From an uncultured Clostridia bacterium (GTDB taxonomy: Bacteria > Bacillota > Clostridia > Oscillospirales > Oscillospiraceae), in NCBI GenBank assembly GCA_947167725.1, contig CAMVJF010000043.1, positions 1 to 10,204 of the forward strand: a stretch of 10,204 nt of DNA, given 5' to 3'. The notes beneath the pieces were generated by a model, which saw only the letters and a program-made list of their open reading frames with translations, did not search any database and was not told the origin of the DNA. Position numbers and translations under genes: made by a program. This document shows positions 1 to 5,867 of this stretch, one piece after another (positions within the stretch are counted from its first letter, which is position 1; every line of letters starts with the position of its first letter).

Positions 1-358
1 GGGCGTAGGGGATAGAGGTCGTCCTGCCGGAGCTCAGGTTTTCCACCACAAACTTGTCCTCGTAGAATTTCGTGATGCAGTTTGCGTCGCGGCCGTAAGC
101 GGCTCGGTTCTTGCGGAACTCGGCGGAGGCCTGCATGTTCGGCAGATAGTAGGCGAAGAGGCCGAGCAGCGCAGCGCAGATGACCGGCGCGATCAGACCG
201 GCGGGATAGCCGGCGATCGCGGCGCGCACGCCATTGAAAAGGTAGGCGGCGCCGATGACGATCGCGGCGGCGGTAAAGACGGGGTTGCGGCTGCAGCGGT
301 TCATGGCGAGCAGCGCGGCGCGGTCGAGCGTACAGCAGTTTTCATATTTCACTTCCAT
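1..358 (-). CDS. YcxB-like membrane protein, C-terminus cut by window start
   Basis: The frame is open from an ATG at 358-356 to the window edge, giving 119 residues with no stop. A GGGAGGG ribosome site lies about 9 nt upstream, inside the last codons of the lipid-kinase gene, and only 4 nt separate that gene's stop from this ATG. The protein starts with a short polar segment. Two hydrophobic helices follow (about residues 27-45 and 52-71) with a short loop between them, then a soluble stretch with FYEDKFVVEN and SIPYA. Two membrane helices followed by a domain of this form resemble the YcxB-like family, whose function is unknown to me. It is probably the third gene of the minus-strand operon. 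The family call rests on general architecture and the short motif, so it is moderate; the reality of the gene is well supported by frame, start site and context. Confidence 0.7.
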   Translation of the reverse strand, partial: MEVKYENCCTLDRAALLAMNRCSRNPVFTAAAIVIGAAYLFNGVRAAIAGYPAGLIAPVICAALLGLFAYYLPNMQASAEFRKNRAAYGRDANCITKFYEDKFVVENLSSGRTTSIPYA

Positions 359-362
359 CGTA

Positions 363-1286
363 TCAGCCCTCCCGCTCGAAGAATTTCATGCCGCGCGGCA
401 CGATCAGCCTTACCGCGCCGGGCAGAAGACACATCTCGGCCCGCGTGGTGTAAAGCGCCTCGCCGTCGAGGTTGATGACGTTCTCCTCGTCGAAGTCGAT
501 CGTGATCTCGCGTCCCTTGAGATGGGTGATGGTCTTCTTCATCTCCGCCGCGCGGCCGGAAGCGTATTTGCCGATCAGGACGGCGAACTGCAGCAGATTG
601 ACCTTTTTGGCGATGAAGATATCCAGCTCCCCGTCGTCCGGCCGGGCGTCGGGGCTGGGGTTGAAGCCGCCGCCGTAGAAGCGCCCGTTGCACACGCACA
701 CGAGCGTCGTCTGTTCGTCGGCCTCAAAGTCGCCGCAGCGGATGCGCATGCGCCGCGTGATGCCCCTGAGCATCTCCACGACCGCGGACACGACGTAGGC
801 GGCCGCGCCGCCGATGAGCGGCAGGGAGCTGTATTTGTGCACGTTCGTGCCGATCCGCGCGTCGATGCCGACCGAGCAGATGTTGACGCTGTACCGGCCG
901 TTGCAGGCGATCACGTCGATGGGCCTCTCCGAGCCGTCGACGAGTGCCTCAAGATCGCGGAAGGCGTCCTTCTCCTCGCCGAACATGCGGCAGAAGTCGT
1001 TGCCCGTCCCGGTGGGGAAGGGGCAGACCGCCACGTTCTCCAGACCTACCGCCCCGGTGACGCACTCGTTGAAGGTCCCGTCGCCGCCGCAGGCATAGAC
1101 GCGCAGATGCTCTCCGCCCGCCGCCTCGGCGCGGATCATGTCGACAGCGTCGAGAGGGGCCTTGGTGACGTAGATCTCCACCTCCGCGTCCGGACGCTGG
1201 GCAAAGGCCGAGACGATCAGCGCGCGGACAGCTTCGAGCTTGTTGCTGCCCCCTGCGACGGGATTGACGATAAATAAATGCTTCAT
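363..1286 (-). CDS. Diacylglycerol/lipid kinase family protein (DgkB/YegS/BmrU type)
   Basis: This 307-residue protein has the full layout of the DAGK catalytic family, which phosphorylates diacylglycerol or related lipids with ATP at the inner face of the membrane. Visible motifs are the N-terminal FIVNPVAGG (residues 5-13), the nucleotide-binding GGDGT (67-71), PTGTGNDF (91-98), NGRFYGGG (200-207), PDDGELD (216-222) and the late LDGE (273-276). The length matches the usual 290-310 residues. The ATG overlaps the stop of the upstream methyltransferase as ATGA (1283-1286) and is preceded by a strong GGAGGGGG site, so translation is probably coupled. In Gram-positive bacteria such kinases recycle diacylglycerol released by lipoteichoic acid synthesis (DgkB) or act on other lipids; the sequence alone does not decide the substrate. 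The family assignment is very secure. Confidence 0.93.
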   Translation of the reverse strand: MKHLFIVNPVAGGSNKLEAVRALIVSAFAQRPDAEVEIYVTKAPLDAVDMIRAEAAGGEHLRVYACGGDGTFNECVTGAVGLENVAVCPFPTGTGNDFCRMFGEEKDAFRDLEALVDGSERPIDVIACNGRYSVNICSVGIDARIGTNVHKYSSLPLIGGAAAYVVSAVVEMLRGITRRMRIRCGDFEADEQTTLVCVCNGRFYGGGFNPSPDARPDDGELDIFIAKKVNLLQFAVLIGKYASGRAAEMKKTITHLKGREITIDFDEENVINLDGEALYTTRAEMCLLPGAVRLIVPRGMKFFEREG

Positions 1287-2419
1287 GTTTTTCCCCCTCC
1301 CTGCCTATCCTTATAATACATGAAGAGATCGCATTTGATCATGCCGTTGTAGAGCTTGCGCTTTCTGTCGGCCGGCGTGCCGAAGCAGCGCTCGAACTCC
1401 GTGTGGGACGAGAGCAGATAGAGCTGCCAGTTCGGGCACTCCCGCCAGGCTTTGCCGAAGGCGCGATAGAGCTCCTCGGCCTCGGCCTTCTCGCCGATGC
1501 GCTCGCCGTAGGGCGGGTTGGTGACGATCACGCCGCGCTCGGTGGGACGGGCGAACTTCGCCGCGTCCGCGACCTCGAAGCGGACGAGTTCCGCCACGCC
1601 CGCGCGCTGCGCGTTCTCCCGCGCGAGCCGGACGGCGTGCGGATCGATGTCCGAGCCCACGATGCGGTACTCGCCGGCGTATTCCTTCGCGCGGGCTTCC
1701 TCGCGCGCCTCATCCCAGACAGAGGGCTCGATAAAGCCCCAGCGCATCGCGCTGAAGCCGCGGTTGAGTCCCGGCGCGCGTCCCTTGGCGATCAGCGCGG
1801 CCTCGATGGGGATCGTGCCGCTGCCGCAGAAGGGGTCGCAGAAATCGTCCCGCCCGCGATAGCGCGAGAGCATCACCATCGCCGCGGCCATGGTCTCCTT
1901 GAGCGGGGCGGCGTTGTGTGCCGGCCGGTAGCCGCGCTTATGCAGCCCCTCGCCGGAGCTGTCGAGGCAGAGACTGACGCGGTCCTTCATGATCGAGAAC
2001 TGCACCTGATAGAGCGCGCCGGTCTCGGCAAACCATTCGACGCCGTAGACGGACTTGAGCCGCTCGACGATGGCCTTTTTGATGATCTTCTGGCAGTCGC
2101 TGACGGAAAAGAGCCTGGAATTGAGGCTGTAACCCTTGACGGGGAAGGCCCCGTCGCGGGGGATCAGCTCCTCCCAGGGGAGGGCGCGCGTCCCTTCGAA
2201 GAGCTCTTCAAAGCTGCGCGCCTCAAAGCTTCCGAGTTCGAGGAGGACGCGTTCGCCGACGCGCAGATTGATGTTGGCGCGCGCAATATCGCGTCCGTCG
2301 CCGGAAAAGCAGACGCGGCCGTTTTCCGCGGAGACCTCCGCCATGCCGAGGCGGCGCAGCTCGTCCGAGATCGGCGCCTCGAGACCCAGGAGGCAGGGGA
2401 CGCAAAGCTTGTATTTCAT
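1283..2419 (-). CDS. THUMP-domain class I SAM-dependent RNA methyltransferase (RlmL N-terminal/YpsC family)
   Basis: This 378-residue protein matches the YpsC/RlmL-N family, which makes N2-methylguanosine in 23S rRNA in E. coli (RlmL, G2445); the exact target here is inferred. The N-terminal half (about 1-165) is the ferredoxin-like plus THUMP RNA-binding region and begins with the typical CLLGLEAPISDELRRLG. The Rossmann methyltransferase half carries the SAM motif DPFCGSGTIPIEAA (195-208), the acidic GSDIDP (255-260) and the N2-guanine-type catalytic motif TNPPYGERIG (300-309). The length agrees with stand-alone Firmicute members (about 375-385). The ATG at 2419-2417 has an AAGGA site about 10 nt upstream and a good promoter at 2465-2493. 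It is first in an operon with the lipid kinase. All key motifs are intact. Confidence 0.94.
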   Translation of the reverse strand: MKYKLCVPCLLGLEAPISDELRRLGMAEVSAENGRVCFSGDGRDIARANINLRVGERVLLELGSFEARSFEELFEGTRALPWEELIPRDGAFPVKGYSLNSRLFSVSDCQKIIKKAIVERLKSVYGVEWFAETGALYQVQFSIMKDRVSLCLDSSGEGLHKRGYRPAHNAAPLKETMAAAMVMLSRYRGRDDFCDPFCGSGTIPIEAALIAKGRAPGLNRGFSAMRWGFIEPSVWDEAREEARAKEYAGEYRIVGSDIDPHAVRLARENAQRAGVAELVRFEVADAAKFARPTERGVIVTNPPYGERIGEKAEAEELYRAFGKAWRECPNWQLYLLSSHTEFERCFGTPADRKRKLYNGMIKCDLFMYYKDRQGGGKT

Positions 2420-2464
2420 GGTTCTGCGGTCCTTTTTGTGTTTTTATTGTGCTGTTTGACAAAT

Positions 2465-2493
2465 ATGATACAACAATTTTCCCGCCTTGTAAA
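2465..2493 (-). promoter_or_regulatory. Sigma-A-type promoter of the methyltransferase operon
   Basis: Read on the minus strand, TTTACA (2493-2488) and TATCAT (2470-2465) are separated by exactly 17 bp, about 45 bp upstream of the methyltransferase ATG. The surrounding sequence is AT-rich, in contrast to the coding regions. It lies back to back with the plus-strand promoter at 2611-2639. Confidence 0.72.
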
Positions 2494-2610
2494 TCACGAA
2501 TAGCGCCGCCTTTTTCGAGCGAATGGAAACAAATCGACGGAACAGGCAGGATTTGCCATGCCATCCGCCGAAACGAAACGAGAATCTTGAACAAAAAAGC
2601 CAAAAGACTA

Positions 2611-2639
2611 TTGAATTTTTTGAAGAATTGTTGTATATT
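2611..2639 (+). promoter_or_regulatory. Sigma-A-type promoter of the 181-residue gene and cstA
   Basis: TTGAAT (2611-2616) and TATATT (2634-2639) are separated by 17 bp. The transcript would start near 2646, giving a leader of about 35 nt before the GGGGGAG ribosome site (2669-2675) and the ATG at 2680. No attenuator or riboswitch-like fold is visible. The 2420-2679 gap holds only this promoter, the opposing one and a GC-mixed stretch (about 2500-2590) with no credible gene. Confidence 0.75.
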
Positions 2640-2679
2640 ACGTTCATGGTCATAATTTGTTCATTTTTGGGGGAGTCTC

Positions 2680-3225
2680 ATGTCGATCGAGCGCGGCCTG
2701 TTTCTTGAGATTCTGAAGGACGCATACAGCGCCTATTACACGATCGCCCCGGTCGAAGAGGGACAGGAGGATCTGCCCCTGGCATTCCGTGCGGAATACA
2801 GATCGCGCGACGAGAAGTATTTCCTGGTCAAGAGCGCCACGATCTGGGGCAACGAAAAGATCGAATACACCTACGTGTTCTCCGCTCCCGCCTTCAGCGC
2901 CGAGCTGGCCGACCGCTGCGCGGAGTTCGCGCTCGGCGAGATGCTCCCGAAGGTGAAGCCCCATAAGGAACACCAGTACACCAACTGCAAGGTCATCCTG
3001 GTCGCCGATTCGCTCGATGAGCAGACGATCCGGACCGTCGAGAAGAAGCGCTTTTCAAAGTCTTACGGTCCCCTCTCGACCCACGGCTATTCCGAGCTGA
3101 TCGTCGCCGCGGTCGATCTGGAGAAGGGAAAGACCTGGACCAACCGGGCCGGCTACGACCTGGTGAAATTCTTCGGTAAGCTATTTGCCCTGCGCAATGA
3201 GGATACACAGGGCAATGGCAAATAA
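2680..3225 (+). CDS. Uncharacterised cytoplasmic protein encoded upstream of cstA
   Basis: I do not recognise a named family with certainty. The 181-residue protein has no signal peptide and no membrane helix. It alternates amphipathic helices (residues 1-20, 72-92) with strand-like stretches (AFRAEYRS 35-42, KYFLVKSATIW 46-56, IEYTYVFSAP 61-70, CKVILVAD 103-110, SELIVAAVDL 138-147), which suggests a compact alpha/beta fold. A conserved-looking tail reads TWTNRAGYDLVKFF (152-165). The start has a strong GGGGGAG site 4 nt upstream and a clear promoter. Only 31 nt, with no terminator, separate it from cstA, so the two are almost certainly cotranscribed. That context suggests a role linked to the transporter or to the same nutritional signal, but no catalytic motif is evident and no function is assigned. 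Confidence 0.85.
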   Translation: MSIERGLFLEILKDAYSAYYTIAPVEEGQEDLPLAFRAEYRSRDEKYFLVKSATIWGNEKIEYTYVFSAPAFSAELADRCAEFALGEMLPKVKPHKEHQYTNCKVILVADSLDEQTIRTVEKKRFSKSYGPLSTHGYSELIVAAVDLEKGKTWTNRAGYDLVKFFGKLFALRNEDTQGNGK

Positions 3226-3242
3226 ATTATTATTTTTCATCT

Positions 3243-3248
3243 AAGGAG
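3243..3248 (+). promoter_or_regulatory. Ribosome binding site that fixes the cstA start
   Basis: AAGGAG sits 8 nt before the ATG at 3257. An in-frame GTG at 3248 would overlap this site and have no ribosome site of its own, so the ATG is chosen although the open frame extends three codons further upstream. Confidence 0.85.
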
Positions 3249-3256
3249 TGAAAAGT

Positions 3257-4969
3257 ATGAGTGCATTGTTGATCCTCTTGGTCGGCGTTGTACTGCTTGC
3301 TCTCGGCTACGTCTTCTACGGCAGCTGGCTTGCCAAGCAGTGGGGCGTTGATCCCAACCGCGAGACCCCGGCTCACACCAGCTACGACGGCAAGGACTTC
3401 GTTCCCGCCAACCCCGCCGTTCTGATGGGCCACCACTTCTCCTCCATCGCCGGCGCCGGCCCGATTAACGGACCGATCCTTGCTTCCGGCTTTGGCTGGC
3501 TCCCCGTCTTCCTGTGGATCGTGCTCGGCGGCATCTTCTTCGGTGCCATGCACGACTTCGGTGCCCTGTTCTCCTCCATCCGCCACAACGGCGGCTCCAT
3601 CGGCGAGGTCATTAAGGACTCCATGGGTGTCAAGGCTCAGCGTCTGTTCACGATCTTTGCCCTGCTGGTTCTGATCCTGGTCATCGCTTCCTTCACCAAC
3701 GTCGTTGCGAGCACCTTCGCCTCCCAGGCGGACTCCCTGTTCACCTTCGGCGTGGAGAACGTCTCCGGTACGGCTTCCACCGCTACCACCTCGCTGCTGT
3801 TCATCCTGATCGCCTTCATCTTCGGCTTCTTCGTGTACCGCAAGAACGCCAAGATCGGCCCGGCGACCGTCATCGGCATCATCGGCATCATCGCGATCGT
3901 CTTCGCCGGCCTGAACATCGGCATCAACGCGAGCTACAACTTCTGGGTCTTCTTCATCGCCATTTACGTCACCCTGGCCTCCATGCTGCCTGTCTGGATG
4001 CTGCTCCAGCCGCGTGACTACCTGAGCTCCTTCCTGCTCTACGCGATGATGATCCTGGCTCTGTTCAGCATCGTCGGCTCCTCCTTCACCGGCAAGGTCG
4101 CCGTCGAGCTGCCTGTCTTCGTCTGGAAGAACGGCACCTCCTACCTGTTCCCGACCCTGTTCATCACGGTCGCCTGCGGCGCTGTCTCCGGCTTCCACTC
4201 CCTGATCGGCTCCGGCACGACCTCCAAGCAGCTCGATTCCGAGAAGGACGCGAAGGTCATCGGCTACGGCGCGATGATTGTTGAGTCCGCTCTCGCCATC
4301 ATGTCCCTGCTTGCCATCGCCGTCATCGCCAAGAAGGACGGCCTGCCCACTGCTCCTGCTGCCAAGTTTGCCGCCGGCCTGGCCACGATGTTCAGCATCG
4401 TCACCGGCAAGGATGGCTCTCTTGTCACCAGCGGTGTTGTTTACAACCTGCTGACCCTCGCCGTCTCCGTCTTCGCTCTGACCTCTCTCGACTCCGGCTG
4501 CCGTCTCGCCCGCTACATGTTCGGCGAGCTCTTCACTCCGGAAGGAAAGAGCTACAAGGATCTGACCGGCGTCCGCAAGTTCTTCGCCACCCCGATCGTC
4601 GGCACCCTGCTTCTGGTCGTCATCGGCTGCGGCCTCGGCCTCAACCCCGACCTGAAGGCCATCTGGGGCGTGTTCGGCGCCGCCAACCAGCTGCTTGCCG
4701 CTCTGGCTATGCTGGCTGTCTGCACTTGGCTTGGTGAGATCGGCAAGAACAACAAGATGTTCATCTTCCCGATGATCTTCATGCTCATTGCCACGCTGAC
4801 CTCCCTCTGCCTCGCCATCATCTCCAACATCCAGCTGATCGCCGGCGGCTCCGCCAACTGGGGCAACTGGTACACCGTGATCTGGTCTCTGGGTCTGATC
4901 GTCCTGGCCGTCATCCTCGCGATCACCGGCATCAAGACCCTCGGCGAGCAGGCCAAGAAAAAGGCCTGA
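3257..4969 (+). CDS. cstA: CstA-family carbon-starvation transporter (pyruvate/peptide uptake)
   Basis: This 570-residue, highly hydrophobic protein belongs to the CstA family (TC 2.A.114). E. coli members CstA and BtsT import pyruvate, and CstA has also been linked to peptide use. Signature segments are HHFSSIAGAGPINGP (59-73), SGFHSLIGSGTTSKQL (311-326), LTSLDSGCRLARY (408-420) and ANQLLA (476-481). I see about 14-16 membrane spans, starting at residues 3-21 and ending near 541-560, with a basic C-terminal tail. E. coli CstA and BtsT are about 700 residues; this is the shorter form common in Clostridia and archaea, so length alone does not mean truncation. The codon choice (GGC, ATC, TTC, CTG, TCC, AAG and more GCT/CTT) is more biased than in the flanking GCG/CGC-rich genes, which suggests high expression rather than recent transfer. 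It is cotranscribed with the preceding gene and ends at the 5004-5040 terminator. Confidence 0.95.
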   Translation: MSALLILLVGVVLLALGYVFYGSWLAKQWGVDPNRETPAHTSYDGKDFVPANPAVLMGHHFSSIAGAGPINGPILASGFGWLPVFLWIVLGGIFFGAMHDFGALFSSIRHNGGSIGEVIKDSMGVKAQRLFTIFALLVLILVIASFTNVVASTFASQADSLFTFGVENVSGTASTATTSLLFILIAFIFGFFVYRKNAKIGPATVIGIIGIIAIVFAGLNIGINASYNFWVFFIAIYVTLASMLPVWMLLQPRDYLSSFLLYAMMILALFSIVGSSFTGKVAVELPVFVWKNGTSYLFPTLFITVACGAVSGFHSLIGSGTTSKQLDSEKDAKVIGYGAMIVESALAIMSLLAIAVIAKKDGLPTAPAAKFAAGLATMFSIVTGKDGSLVTSGVVYNLLTLAVSVFALTSLDSGCRLARYMFGELFTPEGKSYKDLTGVRKFFATPIVGTLLLVVIGCGLGLNPDLKAIWGVFGAANQLLAALAMLAVCTWLGEIGKNNKMFIFPMIFMLIATLTSLCLAIISNIQLIAGGSANWGNWYTVIWSLGLIVLAVILAITGIKTLGEQAKKKA

Positions 4970-5003
4970 GCAAATCGCTTGAAGTCTTAACATCCTACAT
5001 AGC

Positions 5004-5040
5004 AAAAAAACACGCTCCCGTCCGGGAGCGTGTTTTTTTT
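5004..5040. terminator. Bidirectional intrinsic terminator between cstA and the SLOG gene
   Basis: A perfect 9-bp stem CACGCTCCC (5011-5019) / GGGAGCGTG (5024-5032) with loop GTCC is flanked by seven A on the left and eight T on the right, so the hairpin extends by A-T pairs and has a T-tract in either direction. It lies between two convergent genes and can end both transcripts. Confidence 0.93.
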
Positions 5041-5066
5041 ATCAGTTCATTCACGGCGCTCGTTAT

Positions 5067-5567
5067 TCAGATCTCGATTGTGAGCACCTGCAGTCCCCGC
5101 CGTTTTGCATATAGGATCGTCTGCATCGTTCCGCCGCCCGTCCCATTGAAGACGGCGAGCAGGATGTCGGAGGAATCGACCATATAGCGGTTTCGCCGCT
5201 GCATGCAGCCGGGCGAGTATCGATGGGCGACGAAGGTGACCTCGTCGCTCTCGGCGAGCAGATGCTCATAGCGCCGCTGCTCGCTCTCGCGCCAGTTGTC
5301 GGCCTGCGTATCGCAGGGGAGCGCGGCCTCGAGGATCACGTCGCCGTGCGCCTCCCGCAGCTCGAGCACGGCCTCGGCGAAATAGAGGTCGCAGCCGCGC
5401 GCCATGCCGCAGAGGAAGCGGCGGCAGCCCGCGAGATAGAGCCCCTCGAGATGACAGGCGAGCTCCTGTTTCAGTTTGATGCAGCGTTCGTCCCGCTCGT
5501 CCGCGCCCCAGGGCAGCTTTTCCGGCCTGTGGCCCGTAAAGCAGCAGACGGGAGCTTTGTTTTCCAT
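5067..5567 (-). CDS. YpsA-like SLOG-family protein (DUF1273)
   Basis: This 166-residue protein has the Rossmann-like SLOG fold seen in Bacillus YpsA, which is thought to bind a nucleotide-type ligand and has been linked to cell-division control in Gram-positive cocci and bacilli. Its molecular activity is not settled. Visible features are the hallmark FTGHRPEKLPWG (10-21), GMARGCDLYFAEAVLEL (54-70), the NRYMVDSSD segment (126-134), and the glycine-rich NGTGGGTMQT (141-150) followed by a final beta strand at the extreme C-terminus. The length is close to the usual 170-190. The ATG at 5567-5565 has AGGAGG (5578-5573) 5 nt upstream and a near-consensus promoter at 5594-5622. It is a single-gene unit that converges on cstA and diverges from ribU. 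Confidence 0.92.
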   Translation of the reverse strand: MENKAPVCCFTGHRPEKLPWGADERDERCIKLKQELACHLEGLYLAGCRRFLCGMARGCDLYFAEAVLELREAHGDVILEAALPCDTQADNWRESEQRRYEHLLAESDEVTFVAHRYSPGCMQRRNRYMVDSSDILLAVFNGTGGGTMQTILYAKRRGLQVLTIEI

Positions 5568-5593
5568 AAGCGCCTCCTGACTGTGCTGCCCCT

Positions 5594-5622
5594 ATTGTAC
5601 CGCGCGGATTGCCTCTTGTCAA
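5594..5622 (-). promoter_or_regulatory. Near-consensus promoter of the SLOG gene
   Basis: On the minus strand, TTGACA (5622-5617) and TACAAT (5599-5594) are 17 bp apart: a perfect -35 and a -10 one base from consensus. Its -35 lies on the same base pairs as the -35 of the ribU promoter on the other strand. Confidence 0.85.
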
Positions 5623-5644
5623 AGCCCGGTCCCGGTGCTATAAT
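5616..5644 (+). promoter_or_regulatory. Extended -10 promoter of the FMN riboswitch/ribU transcript
   Basis: TTGTCA (5616-5621) and a perfect TATAAT (5639-5644) are 17 bp apart, and TGC precedes the -10 (extended -10 motif). Transcription would start at about 5650-5652, right at the first base of the FMN aptamer. Confidence 0.9.
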
Positions 5645-5649
5645 ACAAA

Positions 5650-5767
5650 CATCTTCGAGGCCAGGTGAAAATCCTGACCGGCGGTCACAGTCCGCAAGCC
5701 CTTCCGCGGAAGGGCACGAACCGGTGGAATCCCGGTACCGACGGTACAGTCCGGATGAGAGAAGAGG
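5650..5767 (+). promoter_or_regulatory. FMN riboswitch aptamer (RFN element)
   Basis: This stretch shows the near-invariant RFN blocks in order: ATCTTCGAGGCCAGGTGAAA at 5651-5670, the block ACCGGCGGT then CAGTCCGCAAG (5677-5698), a variable hairpin GCCCTT/AAGGGC (5698-5715), ACCGGTGGAATCCCGGT (5720-5736), and the closing CAGTCCGGATGAGAGAAGA (5747-5765). P1 is formed by TCTTC (5652-5656) with GAAGA (5761-5765). FMN binding would favour the downstream terminator and shut off ribU when flavin is plentiful. The element directly precedes a riboflavin transporter gene, which independently confirms it. Confidence 0.97.
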
Positions 5768-5805
5768 CTTTCGGCGCATGCCGGAGGCGTTATTTGTCAT
5801 GACAA

Positions 5806-5834
5806 GCCCGAAGAAATCCTTCGGGCGTTTTTCT
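5806..5834 (+). terminator. Riboswitch-controlled intrinsic terminator
   Basis: GCCCGAAG (5806-5813) and CTTCGGGC (5819-5826) form a perfect 8-bp stem with loop AAATC, followed by GTTTTTCTTT. It sits between the FMN aptamer and the ribU ribosome site, so it is the expression platform of the riboswitch. Confidence 0.92.
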
Positions 5835-5867
5835 TTGCCCGAGCAGAGATTTCAAGGAGGAGATCCC

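Noticed and set aside
255..1277. A 340-residue plus-strand open frame opposite the lipid kinase
   Set aside because: It is the antisense shadow of a gene with complete DAGK motifs; its product is rich in A, D, V, R and H with no recognisable domain.
1403..2503. A 366-residue plus-strand open frame opposite the methyltransferase
   Set aside because: It is antisense to a gene with intact SAM and NPPY motifs and has no ribosome site or domain.
2523..2708. Small open frames in the 2420-2679 divergent region
   Set aside because: They have no ribosome sites, overlap both promoters and run out of frame into the start of the 181-residue gene.
3248..3256. GTG start for cstA three codons upstream
   Set aside because: It overlaps the AAGGAG ribosome site that serves the ATG at 3257 and has none of its own.
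3180..3256. A separate promoter for cstA
   Set aside because: AT-rich sequence before the ribosome site gives no -35/-10 pair with acceptable spacing, so cotranscription is the simpler reading.
3230..5005. A 591-residue minus-strand open frame covering all of cstA
   Set aside because: It mirrors the strong C-ending codon bias of cstA; its product is a low-complexity D/E/G/Q/A-rich sequence without any family motif, and it has no plausible start site. It would also read through the terminator.
5223..5867. Upstream in-frame extension of ribU (456 residues in total)
   Set aside because: It runs across the SLOG gene on the other strand, the promoter pair, the FMN riboswitch and its terminator. 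The ATG at 5868 with AAGGAGG is the real start.
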